This document shows, one piece after another, positions 56,490 through 64,000 of a stretch of DNA of 64,000 bases. A program made the position numbers and the translations under genes. Source of the DNA: Amnibacterium endophyticum (GTDB lineage Bacteria > Actinomycetota > Actinomycetes > Actinomycetales > Microbacteriaceae); contig NZ_JBHUEA010000002.1 in assembly GCF_042680685.1 (NCBI RefSeq), positions 62,001 through 126,000 on the forward strand, written 5' to 3'. Each line of letters opens with the position of its first letter. Position 1 is the stretch's first letter. The notes under the pieces were generated by a model that was not told the DNA's origin, ran no database searches, and saw only the letters and a list, made by a program, of their open reading frames with translations.

Positions 56490-57282
56490 TTGATTACCCT
56501 TTCGCCGAACATGCGCGGTGGAGAAACACCTTCATGTTCACTGCTATCCGACTCTTGCGATCTGATGATTCTTGAGGATATTTCCCATGGTTCTCATTGA
56601 AATATATACTGCGCCTACAAGTTCTCCTTTCACTTGTTGCCGAACCCAAATTGCACCCGGCGCTCCCGCGGACGTCGGAACGGATCCTCCCACGACGTGC
56701 CGACATACACACCTCCGCCCGGCCGTGAACACGGCGAGCCGCGGCATGCCGCGTAGCGGGCCGTCGATCTTCGACCGCCGGGACAGGCCCAGCTCGGTTA
56801 CGCTCAACAGCGCACTCGTACCTGGGCCTGTTGCGGCGGCGCATCTGGTTCGACGCGTTGCCGTGGACGATCTGGACCTTGACTACGCGCAGCCCATCTC
56901 GGGTAGCACCTGGTTGGCCCGGCGCCCGCGCACCTTCGACGATGGTCGCCCGATGATCGTCGGGCTGTGGCGTGGGACCGGCCAGCAGAGCGCGTCAACT
57001 GACGTAGGTTCTGCGATGGGCTCGTCGCGGTCGCGGCCGACGACCTCGCCCTCAGGATGATGATCCGCTTGAAGATCGCCTGGTTGGGCTTCTGCCGGAC
57101 CTCGGACGCGTGCAAGTGGAACTCCTACAGGACTACGCACGAGTCGCGCCTCGATGTGCTCGCTCCGGCGCCCGTTTCCCCCAAGATGGAAGCGGACGCC
57201 ACCCACGAGGCCGCCGGCCGCAGTGAGATCGATGGGGTCATCCGCCCTGACCCGCGCGACCGGAGGTGGCCCGCGAGCTGCG
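56490..57282. other. 793-bp region with no confident gene
   Basis: No ORF with a clear start and a recognisable product. The stretch 56490-56620 is AT-rich (ATATATTTC, ATTTCCCATGG), as expected for promoters of the small gene/dGTPase operon. From 56640 to 57280 the DNA is GC-rich with interrupted coding-like patches on both strands, possibly a decayed gene. Confidence 0.45.
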
Positions 57283-58680
57283 TTAGCGTGGCGAACGGCG
57301 CAGATGCAGCCGTCGGTCGTCAAGCGGCTTCGCCAGCCCCATCTCGTCAGCGATAGGGACATCTGTGGATAGCGGCCCGGGCGAGGCTGCTCTGCGGACG
57401 CGCGCTGCAGGGACGTGATCGGCCGACGCACCAAGCACGGTCGTCGCGCGAGACACGCTGAGTGACAGGAGAGCCTCCGGGCCTAGTGCAACAGGCTCGC
57501 GGTCACTGACTTTCGGAACCCTGCCGAGCGCCGTCATCACGGCAGCTCCAGCTGCCTCTGCCAGGAGTGGCGGCACGGAGTTCCCAATCTGTCGGTGGGC
57601 ATGCCAGTTCGTCACGTGGAAGCGAAACCAGTCGGGGAACGAGTGCAGCCGTGCGGCCTCGCGCACCGTGATCACCCTCGGTTCGATGGGATGGATGGGA
57701 CGTGGCGCGCTAAACGAACCTCGCTCGCGACCGGTGCCGGCGCGGAGCGTGAGCGACGCCCGGTCGAGGGCAAGTCGGAAGTAGCGACTGACCTTTTCCT
57801 TGGTCCCGGGCGGTGTCTCGTCGAACCGCCGTATAGAGGACTCGGAGTGACGAGTGAGACCTAACCCTGACAGGACAGATCGATCCACCCGTCGTGGGTG
57901 ACCGTACGCCCCGGGACGCTCCTCGCGGAGACCAGCCAGTCGGCTGTACTCGTTCTCCACCGCGTCGAGCGTCTCAAGCTGCTCGGTCGTCAGACGTAAC
58001 TCACCCAGTGGCGAAACAGGCGCGTCTGCAATCCCTTCAAGTCCCGCGAATGCGTCCCCGACGGTCGTTTCTTCGATCGTGGTTGGCGCCAGGAAGGGGG
58101 CGTTCACCGGCGCCTTTGTGCCGATCATGATCACGCGGTGGCGCCGCTGCGGCACGCCGAAGTCCTCCGCGCGGACTACGCGATCCGCTCCGGCGATCCG
58201 ATAGCCAGCGCCCTCAAGCCGACCGAGCACGTTCGCCCGCAGAGCCTCGTACTTCGGGTGGAGCAATCCGGGCACGTTCTCCATGCAGAACGTTTCCGGC
58301 TGCAGTTCAGTGACAAGTCGCGCGAAGTGCACGACCAGGTCATTGCGCTCGTCGTCGTGTGACATGTTCCCGATCACCGAGAATCCCTGACAGGACGGCC
58401 CGCCGATCACCGCGTCAATGCGGCCGTTCCACCGCGGCCCTTCCGGGTGATGTAACTCCCACCCCCGATGGGCCGCCGCGATGACATCATCCGCGCTCAC
58501 GATTCGGACGTCGGCGCAGAGCAACTCGGTCAACGGGAAGTTGTAGCGGTGCACCGCCGCGTGCACGGGGTCATACTCGACAGCCGCCAGCACGTCGAAT
58601 CCAGCGCGCTCAAAGCCCAGGCTGAGGCCGCCAGCGCCGCTAAACAGGTCGATCGCGATCGGTCTTCCCTGGTCCCCCAC
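57283..58680 (-). CDS. DNA (cytosine-5-)-methyltransferase
   Basis: A 465-aa C5 methyltransferase from GTG 58680. Motif I is IAIDLFSGAGGLSLGFERAGF (Asp11 on), motif IV GGPSCQGFSVIGN (catalytic Cys97), motif VI FCMENVPGL (Glu134), motif VIII QRRHRV, motif IX RVITVREAARLHSFPD and motif X QIGNSVPPLLAEA. The target-recognition region lies at about 190-340; the specificity is unknown. All catalytic motifs are intact. No restriction endonuclease gene is adjacent; instead it is divergent (133-bp gap) from the GHKL ATPase operon. Confidence 0.95.
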   Translation of the reverse strand: MGDQGRPIAIDLFSGAGGLSLGFERAGFDVLAAVEYDPVHAAVHRYNFPLTELLCADVRIVSADDVIAAAHRGWELHHPEGPRWNGRIDAVIGGPSCQGFSVIGNMSHDDERNDLVVHFARLVTELQPETFCMENVPGLLHPKYEALRANVLGRLEGAGYRIAGADRVVRAEDFGVPQRRHRVIMIGTKAPVNAPFLAPTTIEETTVGDAFAGLEGIADAPVSPLGELRLTTEQLETLDAVENEYSRLAGLREERPGAYGHPRRVDRSVLSGLGLTRHSESSIRRFDETPPGTKEKVSRYFRLALDRASLTLRAGTGRERGSFSAPRPIHPIEPRVITVREAARLHSFPDWFRFHVTNWHAHRQIGNSVPPLLAEAAGAAVMTALGRVPKVSDREPVALGPEALLSLSVSRATTVLGASADHVPAARVRRAASPGPLSTDVPIADEMGLAKPLDDRRLHLRRSPR

Positions 58681-58813
58681 GGGGGAACGATCGCACAGCC
58701 CACCGACACCTGCAAGGCTGCCCCGCCGCGTGGCGGCAGACCGGGACGACGCTGGACCGTAGCGTTCGGTTGGACGGCTACAGGCACGCGGTACGGCAGA
58801 GAGGTTGCAGGGC

Positions 58814-60238
58814 ATGGCATTCGTCCCCGACGACGATCCCAGGATGATCGACGCCTCGGCGGAGAAGCGCTTCTTCATCGAGATGCTCACGAAGGACATC
58901 GAGCTTCTCCCGGCGATCGCCGACCTCGTTGACAACTCGGTGGATGGGGCGCGCGCAGGCACTCGGGCGCTGAGCGAGTACCGCATTGAGATCACCGCAT
59001 CCGGGGATCGTTTCGAAATCGTCGATAATGCGGGCGGCATCTCAGCAGACATCGCGAGGAACTACGCTTTCAAGTTCGGCCGGCCGTCGGCATTCAAGGG
59101 CACACCGGGGTCAGTCGGTCAGTTCGGCATCGGGATGAAGCGTGCAATATTCAAGCTCGGCACGCACTTTCGAGTGGAGTCAGCGTTTGCCGCGCCGACG
59201 CCCGGCGCGAGTTCCATGTTCACCGTTGAGGAAGACGTCGACTCATGGGAAAAGACCAACGACTGGACATTTCGCTTCTCCTCACTGACCGAAAGCGCTG
59301 ACTTGCCGGACGGGCGATCCTCGGGCACGACGATTACTGTCACCAAATTGCATCCAAGCATCGCTGAAGACCTGTCCGACGACGCGACCTTGGCTCAGTT
59401 GCGCCTTGAGCTCGCCACGAGACATCAGCGCTCAATCGTCAACGGCCTGACCATCGTGGTTAATGGTCAGCCGCTAGGCGCCAATCAGCCAGTCTTGCAG
59501 TCGTCCGACACGTACAGTCCGGTCGCAGAGGAGTTTGACGTCGATACTGGCAACGGGACCGTCCACGTCCGCCTTGTGGCTGGCACTATTGGGCCGGTAG
59601 ACAGAACTGTCGACGAGGGTCGCGCGCAGAACTTCCAGAACCCGGGAGCGGCTGGCTGGTACCTGTACTGCAACGATCGGCTGCTGCTCGCTGGAGATCG
59701 GAGCGCGATCACGGGCTGGGGCGGAACCGCGGCTGCGTACCACCCTCAGTACCGCAACTTCCGCGGCTACGTCTTCCTTGATGCCGAGGACGCAAGTCTC
59801 CTTCCTTGGAACACGACCAAGACGGCTGTTGATCGCGACCATCCCGTATTTCGCCGCGTAGCGACGGAGATGAAGAAGGCCCTCGTCGAGGTTCAGTCGA
59901 TCATCAATCGCGTGAAGGCGGAGACGGCTCGGTGGGTAGATACCAACAAGGACCGCGAGGAGCGGGGCGAAACCCCATTGCCAGCGACTGCCCTGCTGGC
60001 AGCTGCGGAGAGCGCTCCACCAGTACGGCTAGAGGCGATCACCACCCGGTCGTCGGCAACGGCTCCCCCATCGCACGTGTTCCCATCCAAGGTGAAGGCA
60101 GATCCGAAGATTCAGCGGATTCAGTACGTGGTGGACCTCGATCGATACAACCGCCTTGCCAAGGTACTCAACGCGGTGAACGGTTCTGATCTCGGCCGGA
60201 TCACATTCGACTATGTCTGGGACGCTGAGATCGACTGA
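58814..60238 (+). CDS. GHKL ATPase, MORC/MutL-like
   Basis: A 474-aa protein with an N-terminal HATPase_c domain. N box: LPAIADLVDNSVDGARAG (Asn41); G1: EIVDNAGGIS (residues 69-77); G2: SVGQFGIGMKRAIFKLG (100-116), the GxGxK lid of MORC-like ATPases. A transducer-like S5 domain with ATRHQRSIVNGLTIVVNG follows, then YNRDRLL-type GWYLYCNDRLLLAGD and FRGYVFLDAEDASLLPWNTTKTAVD, typical of prokaryotic MORC/HATPase_c_3 proteins. ATG 58814 is the start. Such ATPases are reported beside DNA methyltransferases in atypical restriction systems (Iyer and colleagues). Confidence 0.9.
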   Translation: MAFVPDDDPRMIDASAEKRFFIEMLTKDIELLPAIADLVDNSVDGARAGTRALSEYRIEITASGDRFEIVDNAGGISADIARNYAFKFGRPSAFKGTPGSVGQFGIGMKRAIFKLGTHFRVESAFAAPTPGASSMFTVEEDVDSWEKTNDWTFRFSSLTESADLPDGRSSGTTITVTKLHPSIAEDLSDDATLAQLRLELATRHQRSIVNGLTIVVNGQPLGANQPVLQSSDTYSPVAEEFDVDTGNGTVHVRLVAGTIGPVDRTVDEGRAQNFQNPGAAGWYLYCNDRLLLAGDRSAITGWGGTAAAYHPQYRNFRGYVFLDAEDASLLPWNTTKTAVDRDHPVFRRVATEMKKALVEVQSIINRVKAETARWVDTNKDREERGETPLPATALLAAAESAPPVRLEAITTRSSATAPPSHVFPSKVKADPKIQRIQYVVDLDRYNRLAKVLNAVNGSDLGRITFDYVWDAEID

Positions 60239-61119
60239 TGGCCATGCTCTATTCGGATCGCTCTGCGAAAACGGTGCAACGGCGAATGATCGTGGACGCC
60301 TGTCGACGCCTGACCGCCATCGCACCGACCATCGAGTACCAATACGTCGGGTTCGGCGGCTTGGAGTATAACGACTTCATCGACATGCACCTCGCGCTCG
60401 GACTCGAAACGATGACGTCGATCGAGCGGGACACCATGCTCACCCACCGAGTCGAATTCAACCGGCCGTACGCGGGAATCGAGGTGAAAATGGGTGAAGC
60501 ACGCGACATGCTCTCTACGCTCCACTGGGATCGGCGCGCGATCACCTGGCTGGACTACACCGATCCCCTCGACCGGAATATCCTCCGCGACGTCGACTAC
60601 GTCATTCGTGCCGCGCCACCCGGAAGCGTGACCATCGTGACGACACAGGCGGACTTGCGGGGCAAGTCCGCTCCGGAGCGGCTCGCCACGATCCGCGAGC
60701 GTCTTGACGACTTGTGTCCCCCCGACCTGGCACCCAAGGACACGAATGGCTGGGGCATCGCTGCCGCAGAGCGAGAGGCACTCCAGACGCTCGCCAACAG
60801 CGTGTGCCGTGAAGCGCATGACGGCCCGTTCCGCCAGCTGTTCAACTTCAACTACGCGGACAACGCTCGCATGTTGACTTGGGGCGGCATAACGGCGTCG
60901 CCAGCGCTCGAGGAGGCAATCACTCGATGCCGCTTCGACGATTTGCCGTTCATTAGGGAAGGCGCGCAGCCACTGCTCGTCCGCGTGCCCGACCTGACGA
61001 CACGAGAGTGGCTTCATCTCGAGCGGGAAACTGCAGGCGGCCACGCGTTGCCGAACGTACCACCAGGCATCCAAGCGCAAGCGGTCGAAGATTTTGAGAG
61101 GGTGTATCGCTGGCGATGA
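60238..61119 (+). CDS. Methyltransferase-like protein, unrecognised family
   Basis: A 293-aa soluble protein. YQYVGFGGLEYNDFIDMHLALGLETMTSIERD looks like a Rossmann motif I followed by the acidic end of strand 2 (IERD); ITWLDYTDPLDRNILRDV and GSVTIVTTQADLRG resemble later strands of a SAM-dependent fold. Fixed motifs for a base methylase (NPPY/DPPY) or nuclease (PD-ExK, HNH) are not seen. ATG 60238 shares one base with the ATPase stop (TGATG), so the pair are translationally coupled. It may be the effector or a second modification enzyme; the function is unknown. Confidence 0.75.
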   Translation: MAMLYSDRSAKTVQRRMIVDACRRLTAIAPTIEYQYVGFGGLEYNDFIDMHLALGLETMTSIERDTMLTHRVEFNRPYAGIEVKMGEARDMLSTLHWDRRAITWLDYTDPLDRNILRDVDYVIRAAPPGSVTIVTTQADLRGKSAPERLATIRERLDDLCPPDLAPKDTNGWGIAAAEREALQTLANSVCREAHDGPFRQLFNFNYADNARMLTWGGITASPALEEAITRCRFDDLPFIREGAQPLLVRVPDLTTREWLHLERETAGGHALPNVPPGIQAQAVEDFERVYRWR

Positions 61120-61179
61120 GCGCGACAGGCCGAACCGGCCCACGGTCGGCGGAGCCCGCGACGAGCCCCCACAAAATCC

Positions 61180-61300
61180 CCACAACCTCCTGCGACACGC
61201 CGCTATCTCCTGAGATGCCGATATTCGGAAGAATTATATTTCCTCCTGATCGGCGCGATCTTCTGCGATCTCCTGAATATCGGTGAGACCTTCGGATCCG
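61180..61300. promoter_or_regulatory. Candidate integrase arm-type sites near attR
   Basis: An AT-rich stretch with repeats of CTCCTG(C/A)GA-like motifs near 61185, 61206, 61244 and 61270, plus CCGATATTCGG at 61216 and GAATATCGG near 61275. Short repeats flanking a tRNA att core are typical of integrase arm-binding sites, but this is inferred from spacing only. Confidence 0.35.
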
Positions 61301-61301
61301 A

Positions 61302-61323
61302 GTTCGAGTCCCTGCGGGGGCAC
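61302..61323 (+). repeat. Attachment site copy 2 (attR)
   Basis: A 22-bp copy of the tRNA 3' end (GTTCGAGTCCCTGCGGGGGC-AC) without the rest of the tRNA, identical to 52014-52035. Confidence 0.9.
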
Positions 61324-61396
61324 TGCCGCTCTTCATCGCCGCCCTCGCCGCGAAGCAAGGCCGCTGAAACCGTTAGGGCGAGGCAGACGCCTGACC

Positions 61397-62374
61397 TCAG
61401 ACCGCATCCGCATCCACCCACAGCGAGCTCGGAGGCCTGATCGCTGCGGCTCGGCGCCAGAACTCCTCCGGGATCTCGACCTCCAACCCCGCGAGGAGCG
61501 CAGGTATGCGTTCCGGCTTCGAGATGCCGACGACAGTGGTGTCGATCCGCTCGTCGCGCAGCGAGTGCTGCACAGCTGCGTCGGCCAGCGAGAGCCCGAA
61601 CTCGTCCGCGAGGTCGAACAGCTGCGACGCGGCCGCCAGCACCTCCGGACGAGCCGGCTTGAAGTTGCTGTAGAGCGGCTGCGCCGTTCGCGACGCGAGC
61701 AGGCCGCCGCCGTACACCGCGGCGTTCGCCACGCCCATGCCCGCGGCCTTCGCTGCGTCGATCAGGTCGCTTGCTCCGCCGTCCACGAGAGTCGCCCGCG
61801 AGTGGGTCAGCAGGACCTCGAATGCTCCGGTGGCGATGAACCTGCGCATAGTCGGAACGTGCCCTCCGGCGACGCCCAGATGGCCGATGACTCCGCGCGC
61901 CTGCAGCTCGAGCAGCACCTCCACCGCCCCGCCGGGGCGATCCAGCCCGGCTTCCGGGGCGAACTCCGGATCGTGGAGGTAGACGAGCGGCAGGTAATGC
62001 ATGCCGAGGCGTTCCTGGCTCTCCGCCACAGACCGCAGGACGCGGGCGCCCGAGTAGTCCCCGTCCTTCCCGTCGACCTTGGTCGCGACGAGCATGTCCG
62101 TCGCGGCGGCGCCGGCGCGGGCGAGTCCGGACGCGATGCGAAGCTCGCTGCGGCCGTCGCCGTACATGTTCGCGGTGTCGATCGAGCGGATCGGGCTCGC
62201 GCAGACCTGCGCAATCAGATCGACCGCCTGCTCCTCAGGGGTGTCGTAGCCGAACAGCTCCTGCATGCCGCCGAGCGGTGCCGCGCCCATCGTCACCGCC
62301 GAGACGAGCAGTCCCGTGCTCCCGAGCGGCCGCATCCAGTCCGCCGATTCCGGCGTGACGGGCGCGGTGGTCAC
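61397..62374 (-). CDS. Aldo/keto reductase, D-threo-aldose/fucose dehydrogenase type
   Basis: A 325-aa AKR from GTG 62374 (longer starts possible). MRPLGSTGLLVSAVTMGAAPLGG begins the barrel; SIDTANMYGDGRSELRIASGL contains the catalytic Asp and Tyr, ATKVDGKDGDYS the Lys, and YLHDP the His. The pattern matches the D-threo-aldose 1-dehydrogenase/pyridoxal 4-dehydrogenase branch. It is the last of three leftward genes (permease, epimerase, AKR), suggesting sugar oxidation after uptake. Confidence 0.88.
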   Translation of the reverse strand: MTTAPVTPESADWMRPLGSTGLLVSAVTMGAAPLGGMQELFGYDTPEEQAVDLIAQVCASPIRSIDTANMYGDGRSELRIASGLARAGAAATDMLVATKVDGKDGDYSGARVLRSVAESQERLGMHYLPLVYLHDPEFAPEAGLDRPGGAVEVLLELQARGVIGHLGVAGGHVPTMRRFIATGAFEVLLTHSRATLVDGGASDLIDAAKAAGMGVANAAVYGGGLLASRTAQPLYSNFKPARPEVLAAASQLFDLADEFGLSLADAAVQHSLRDERIDTTVVGISKPERIPALLAGLEVEIPEEFWRRAAAIRPPSSLWVDADAV

Positions 62375-62474
62375 CGGGACTCGCTCGTGCGCTCGACCCG
62401 ACGGCGGGAGCACGCTCCGCAGGGACCGACGCCGACCGGCGACAGGGCCCGAGCCGCGCGCTGCGAATGCCGCA

Positions 62475-63464
62475 TCACGCGGCCACCGCGCGGTCCTCTA
62501 TGAAGCGGTCGATCCTCGCGTCGAGGTCGCGGTCCACCACCTGTCGGCTCGCGTCCTCGTCGTACCAGCGCACGATCTCGCGCGCACCGAGCGCGAACGG
62601 CACGGTCGCGACGAAGTCGGGGACGAAACTCTTGATCTTGCTGTTGTCGAAGATCAACGAGTGCGCCTTGTCGCCGAGGATCCCGTCGGCCCACTCGGGG
62701 AAGGCGTGGGCGACAGAGTCCGATCCTGCATGGACGATCTCGGCTGTCGCTCCAGCGGCGGCGGCGAGCTCGTGCGCGATCATGTCCCAGGTCAAAATCT
62801 CGTCGCCGGTGATGTGGAACGCGTCGCCGATGCTGCGCTCCAGGCCGAGGAGTCCCACCAGCCCGTGCGCGACGTCCCGGTGGTTCGTCAGCGTCCACAG
62901 CGAGGTCCCGTCCCCGTGCACGAGGGTCGGCTTGCCCTCCCGCATCCGAGCGATGGCGGTCCAGCCACCGTCGAGCGGGACGAGGGTGCGGTCGTAGGTG
63001 TGCGACGGGCGCACGATCGTGACCGGGAACCCCTCGTCGTCGAAGGCGCGCATGAGCGTGCGCTCGCACGCGATCTTGTCCCGGGAGTACTGCCAGAACG
63101 GGTTCCTCAACGGCGTCGACTCGACGATGGGGAATCGCGTGACGGGCTTCTGGTAGGCCGAAGCAGAGCTGATGAACACGTACTGGCCCGTACGACCGCG
63201 GAACAGTTCGATGTCCGCCTCCACCTGCTCCGGCGAGAAGGCTCGGAAGTTCACCACGACGTCGAAGCGCCGCGAGCCGATCGCATCACGGACACTCGCT
63301 GGATCGGTCGAGTCGCCGACCAGGGTCTCCGCACCCTCGATGGCCGGCCGCGACGTCTGGCGCCCCCTGTTCAGCAGGGTCAGGTCGTACCCCTTCGCGA
63401 CGGCGAGCCGACTCGCTGCGGAGCTGATGATCCCGTTTCCGCCGATGAACAGAACCTTGAGCAT
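62475..63464 (-). CDS. NAD-dependent epimerase/dehydratase (extended SDR)
   Basis: A 329-aa extended SDR from ATG 63464 (AAGGA 5 nt upstream). The cofactor motif is MLKVLFIGGNGIISSAASRLAVAKGYDLTLLNRG with GGNGxI, then DVVVNFRAF, FISSASAYQKPV (catalytic Ser) and a YSRDKIACE Tyr-x3-Lys. This GGxGxI subtype resembles the plant CSP41/atypical SDR-like sugar enzymes found in sugar operons. Substrate unknown. Same strand and probable operon with the ABC permease upstream and the AKR downstream. Confidence 0.88.
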   Translation of the reverse strand: MLKVLFIGGNGIISSAASRLAVAKGYDLTLLNRGRQTSRPAIEGAETLVGDSTDPASVRDAIGSRRFDVVVNFRAFSPEQVEADIELFRGRTGQYVFISSASAYQKPVTRFPIVESTPLRNPFWQYSRDKIACERTLMRAFDDEGFPVTIVRPSHTYDRTLVPLDGGWTAIARMREGKPTLVHGDGTSLWTLTNHRDVAHGLVGLLGLERSIGDAFHITGDEILTWDMIAHELAAAAGATAEIVHAGSDSVAHAFPEWADGILGDKAHSLIFDNSKIKSFVPDFVATVPFALGAREIVRWYDEDASRQVVDRDLDARIDRFIEDRAVAA

Positions 63465-63600
63465 GTTTCCTTCTTCCATGACGGGGGGCGTCCGCACGAC
63501 GCGGGCGCACCACGGTGATGTGATCTGGTCTCGTCCTCGGCGCGCGCTGAGGACGAGGTCGTCTGTGGTCGAGTCCGTCGCCGCTCGCCGACGGACTCGC

Positions 63601-64000
63601 TCACTTGAGCGCGCCCGCGGCCATTCCGCGCTCGAAGAACCGCTGCAGGCAGATGTAGGCGATCACGACCGGCAGCCCCGTCAGCACCGCAGCGGCGAGC
63701 ACCTTCGTCTGATCGTTGTTGTACTGCCCCACGAAGAACTGCGGCACGAGCGTGATCGTCTGCTGCTGCGGGGTCTGCAGGAAGAGCAGCGCGAGCAGGA
63801 ACTCGTTCCACGACGCGATGAAGACCAGCACCAGGATCGCCGCGGTGATCGGCTTCATCATTGGCAGCATGACGTGGCGGAACGTCTTCAGCGTGTTCGC
63901 CCCGTCGACGCGGGCCGCTTCCACGAGCTCGTCCGGGATGCCGTCGACGAAGTTCCGGGCGAGCAGCACGGTGAAGGGGATCTGCAGCGCCGCCACCGGG
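63601..64000 (-). CDS. Carbohydrate ABC transporter permease, MalG type (3' part)
   Basis: C-terminal portion of a CUT1-family inner-membrane permease; about 133 residues are visible and the gene runs off the right edge. The EAA motif is ELVEAARVDGANTLKTFRHVMLPMMKPI, followed by AAILVLVFIASWNEFLLALLFL, QQQTITLVPQFF and the final helix VVIAYICLQRFFERGMAAGALK, the usual MalG-like ending. It sits upstream of the epimerase and AKR genes on the same strand. Confidence 0.93.
   Translation of the reverse strand, partial: PVAALQIPFTVLLARNFVDGIPDELVEAARVDGANTLKTFRHVMLPMMKPITAAILVLVFIASWNEFLLALLFLQTPQQQTITLVPQFFVGQYNNDQTKVLAAAVLTGLPVVIAYICLQRFFERGMAAGALK

Larger units (their letters stand above)
52014..61323. 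mobile_element. tRNA-inserted genomic island, 9.3 kb
   Basis: Bounded by a 22-bp perfect direct repeat of the tRNA 3' end, with a tyrosine-integrase relic adjacent to the tRNA. Cargo is a CYTH protein, a dGTPase-family protein, a small protein, a C5 DNA methyltransferase, a GHKL ATPase and a methyltransferase-like protein. From about 53.8 kb on, third codon positions are visibly less GC-biased than in flanking host genes. With the integrase broken, the element is probably fixed unless helped in trans. Confidence 0.88.

Noticed and set aside
56572..57060. 162-codon plus-strand ORF
   Set aside because: No ribosome-binding site, no recognisable domain, and competing frames of similar length on the other strand; treated as a possible relic.
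56883..57434. 183-codon minus-strand ORF overlapping the methyltransferase 3' end
   Set aside because: It overlaps the well-supported methyltransferase C-terminus out of frame and has no recognisable motif.
58681..59052. Longer N-terminus for the DNA methyltransferase
   Set aside because: The extension would be antisense to the ATPase gene and lacks similarity to methyltransferases; GTG 58680 places motif I at the usual distance from the start.

Overview
The window is very GC-rich chromosomal DNA from an actinobacterium, most likely of the Microbacteriaceae. The evidence is many GTG starts, 4-bp ATGA/GTGA gene overlaps, TANNNT -10 boxes 6-7 nt from start codons (leaderless transcripts), the block ispH / xseA-xseB-DUF4245-carbonic anhydrase-fumC, DUF4307 beside greA, and dispersed palindromic repeats of a kind seen in that family. 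The family assignment is inference; no rRNA is present.

Layout. 1-2.0 kb: peptide-type ABC transporter (lipoprotein cut by the left edge, DppC-like permease). 2.2-3.6 kb: CPBP protease and a 2H phosphoesterase, then an 8 x 31 bp tandem repeat. 3.9-8.6 kb: glycine cleavage operon gcvT-gcvH-gcvP behind a tandem glycine riboswitch. 8.6-21.4 kb: housekeeping genes (LON-domain protein, ychF, exonuclease, rmuC, glpX, fba, ispH, xseAB, carbonic anhydrase, fumC). 21.4-36 kb: prepilin peptidase, Na+/solute symporter, phoH, HAD phosphatase, class V aminotransferase, secreted glycosidase, uppS, TrhA-like protein, greA, ilvA, AI-2E transporter, YcaQ-type glycosylase.

36.5-50.3 kb is a heptose / surface-glycan cluster: gmhB, gmhA, two full-length bifunctional hldE paralogues, three GT9 heptosyltransferase-like enzymes, three other glycosyltransferases, an aldehyde dehydrogenase, an SDR and a BKACE-family protein. 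Together they could make ADP-D-glycero-beta-D-manno-heptose and transfer heptose to a glycan, in an organism not expected to have LPS. No HldD epimerase is present.

52.0-61.3 kb is a 9.3-kb genomic island in the 3' end of a tRNA gene, bounded by a 22-bp perfect direct repeat (52014-52035 and 61302-61323). Its base composition and codon use are less GC-rich than the flanks. It holds a wrecked tyrosine integrase (nonsense codon, frameshift, no catalytic Tyr), a 126-nt nested palindrome, a CYTH-domain protein convergent with a dGTPase-family HD protein, and a cytosine-5 DNA methyltransferase divergent from a two-gene operon of a MORC/MutL-like GHKL ATPase and an unrecognised methyltransferase-like protein. 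This last trio, with no recognisable nuclease, is the best candidate for an undescribed, probably defensive, system.

61.4-64 kb: aldo/keto reductase, NAD-dependent epimerase and a carbohydrate ABC permease cut by the right edge, probably one leftward sugar-use operon.
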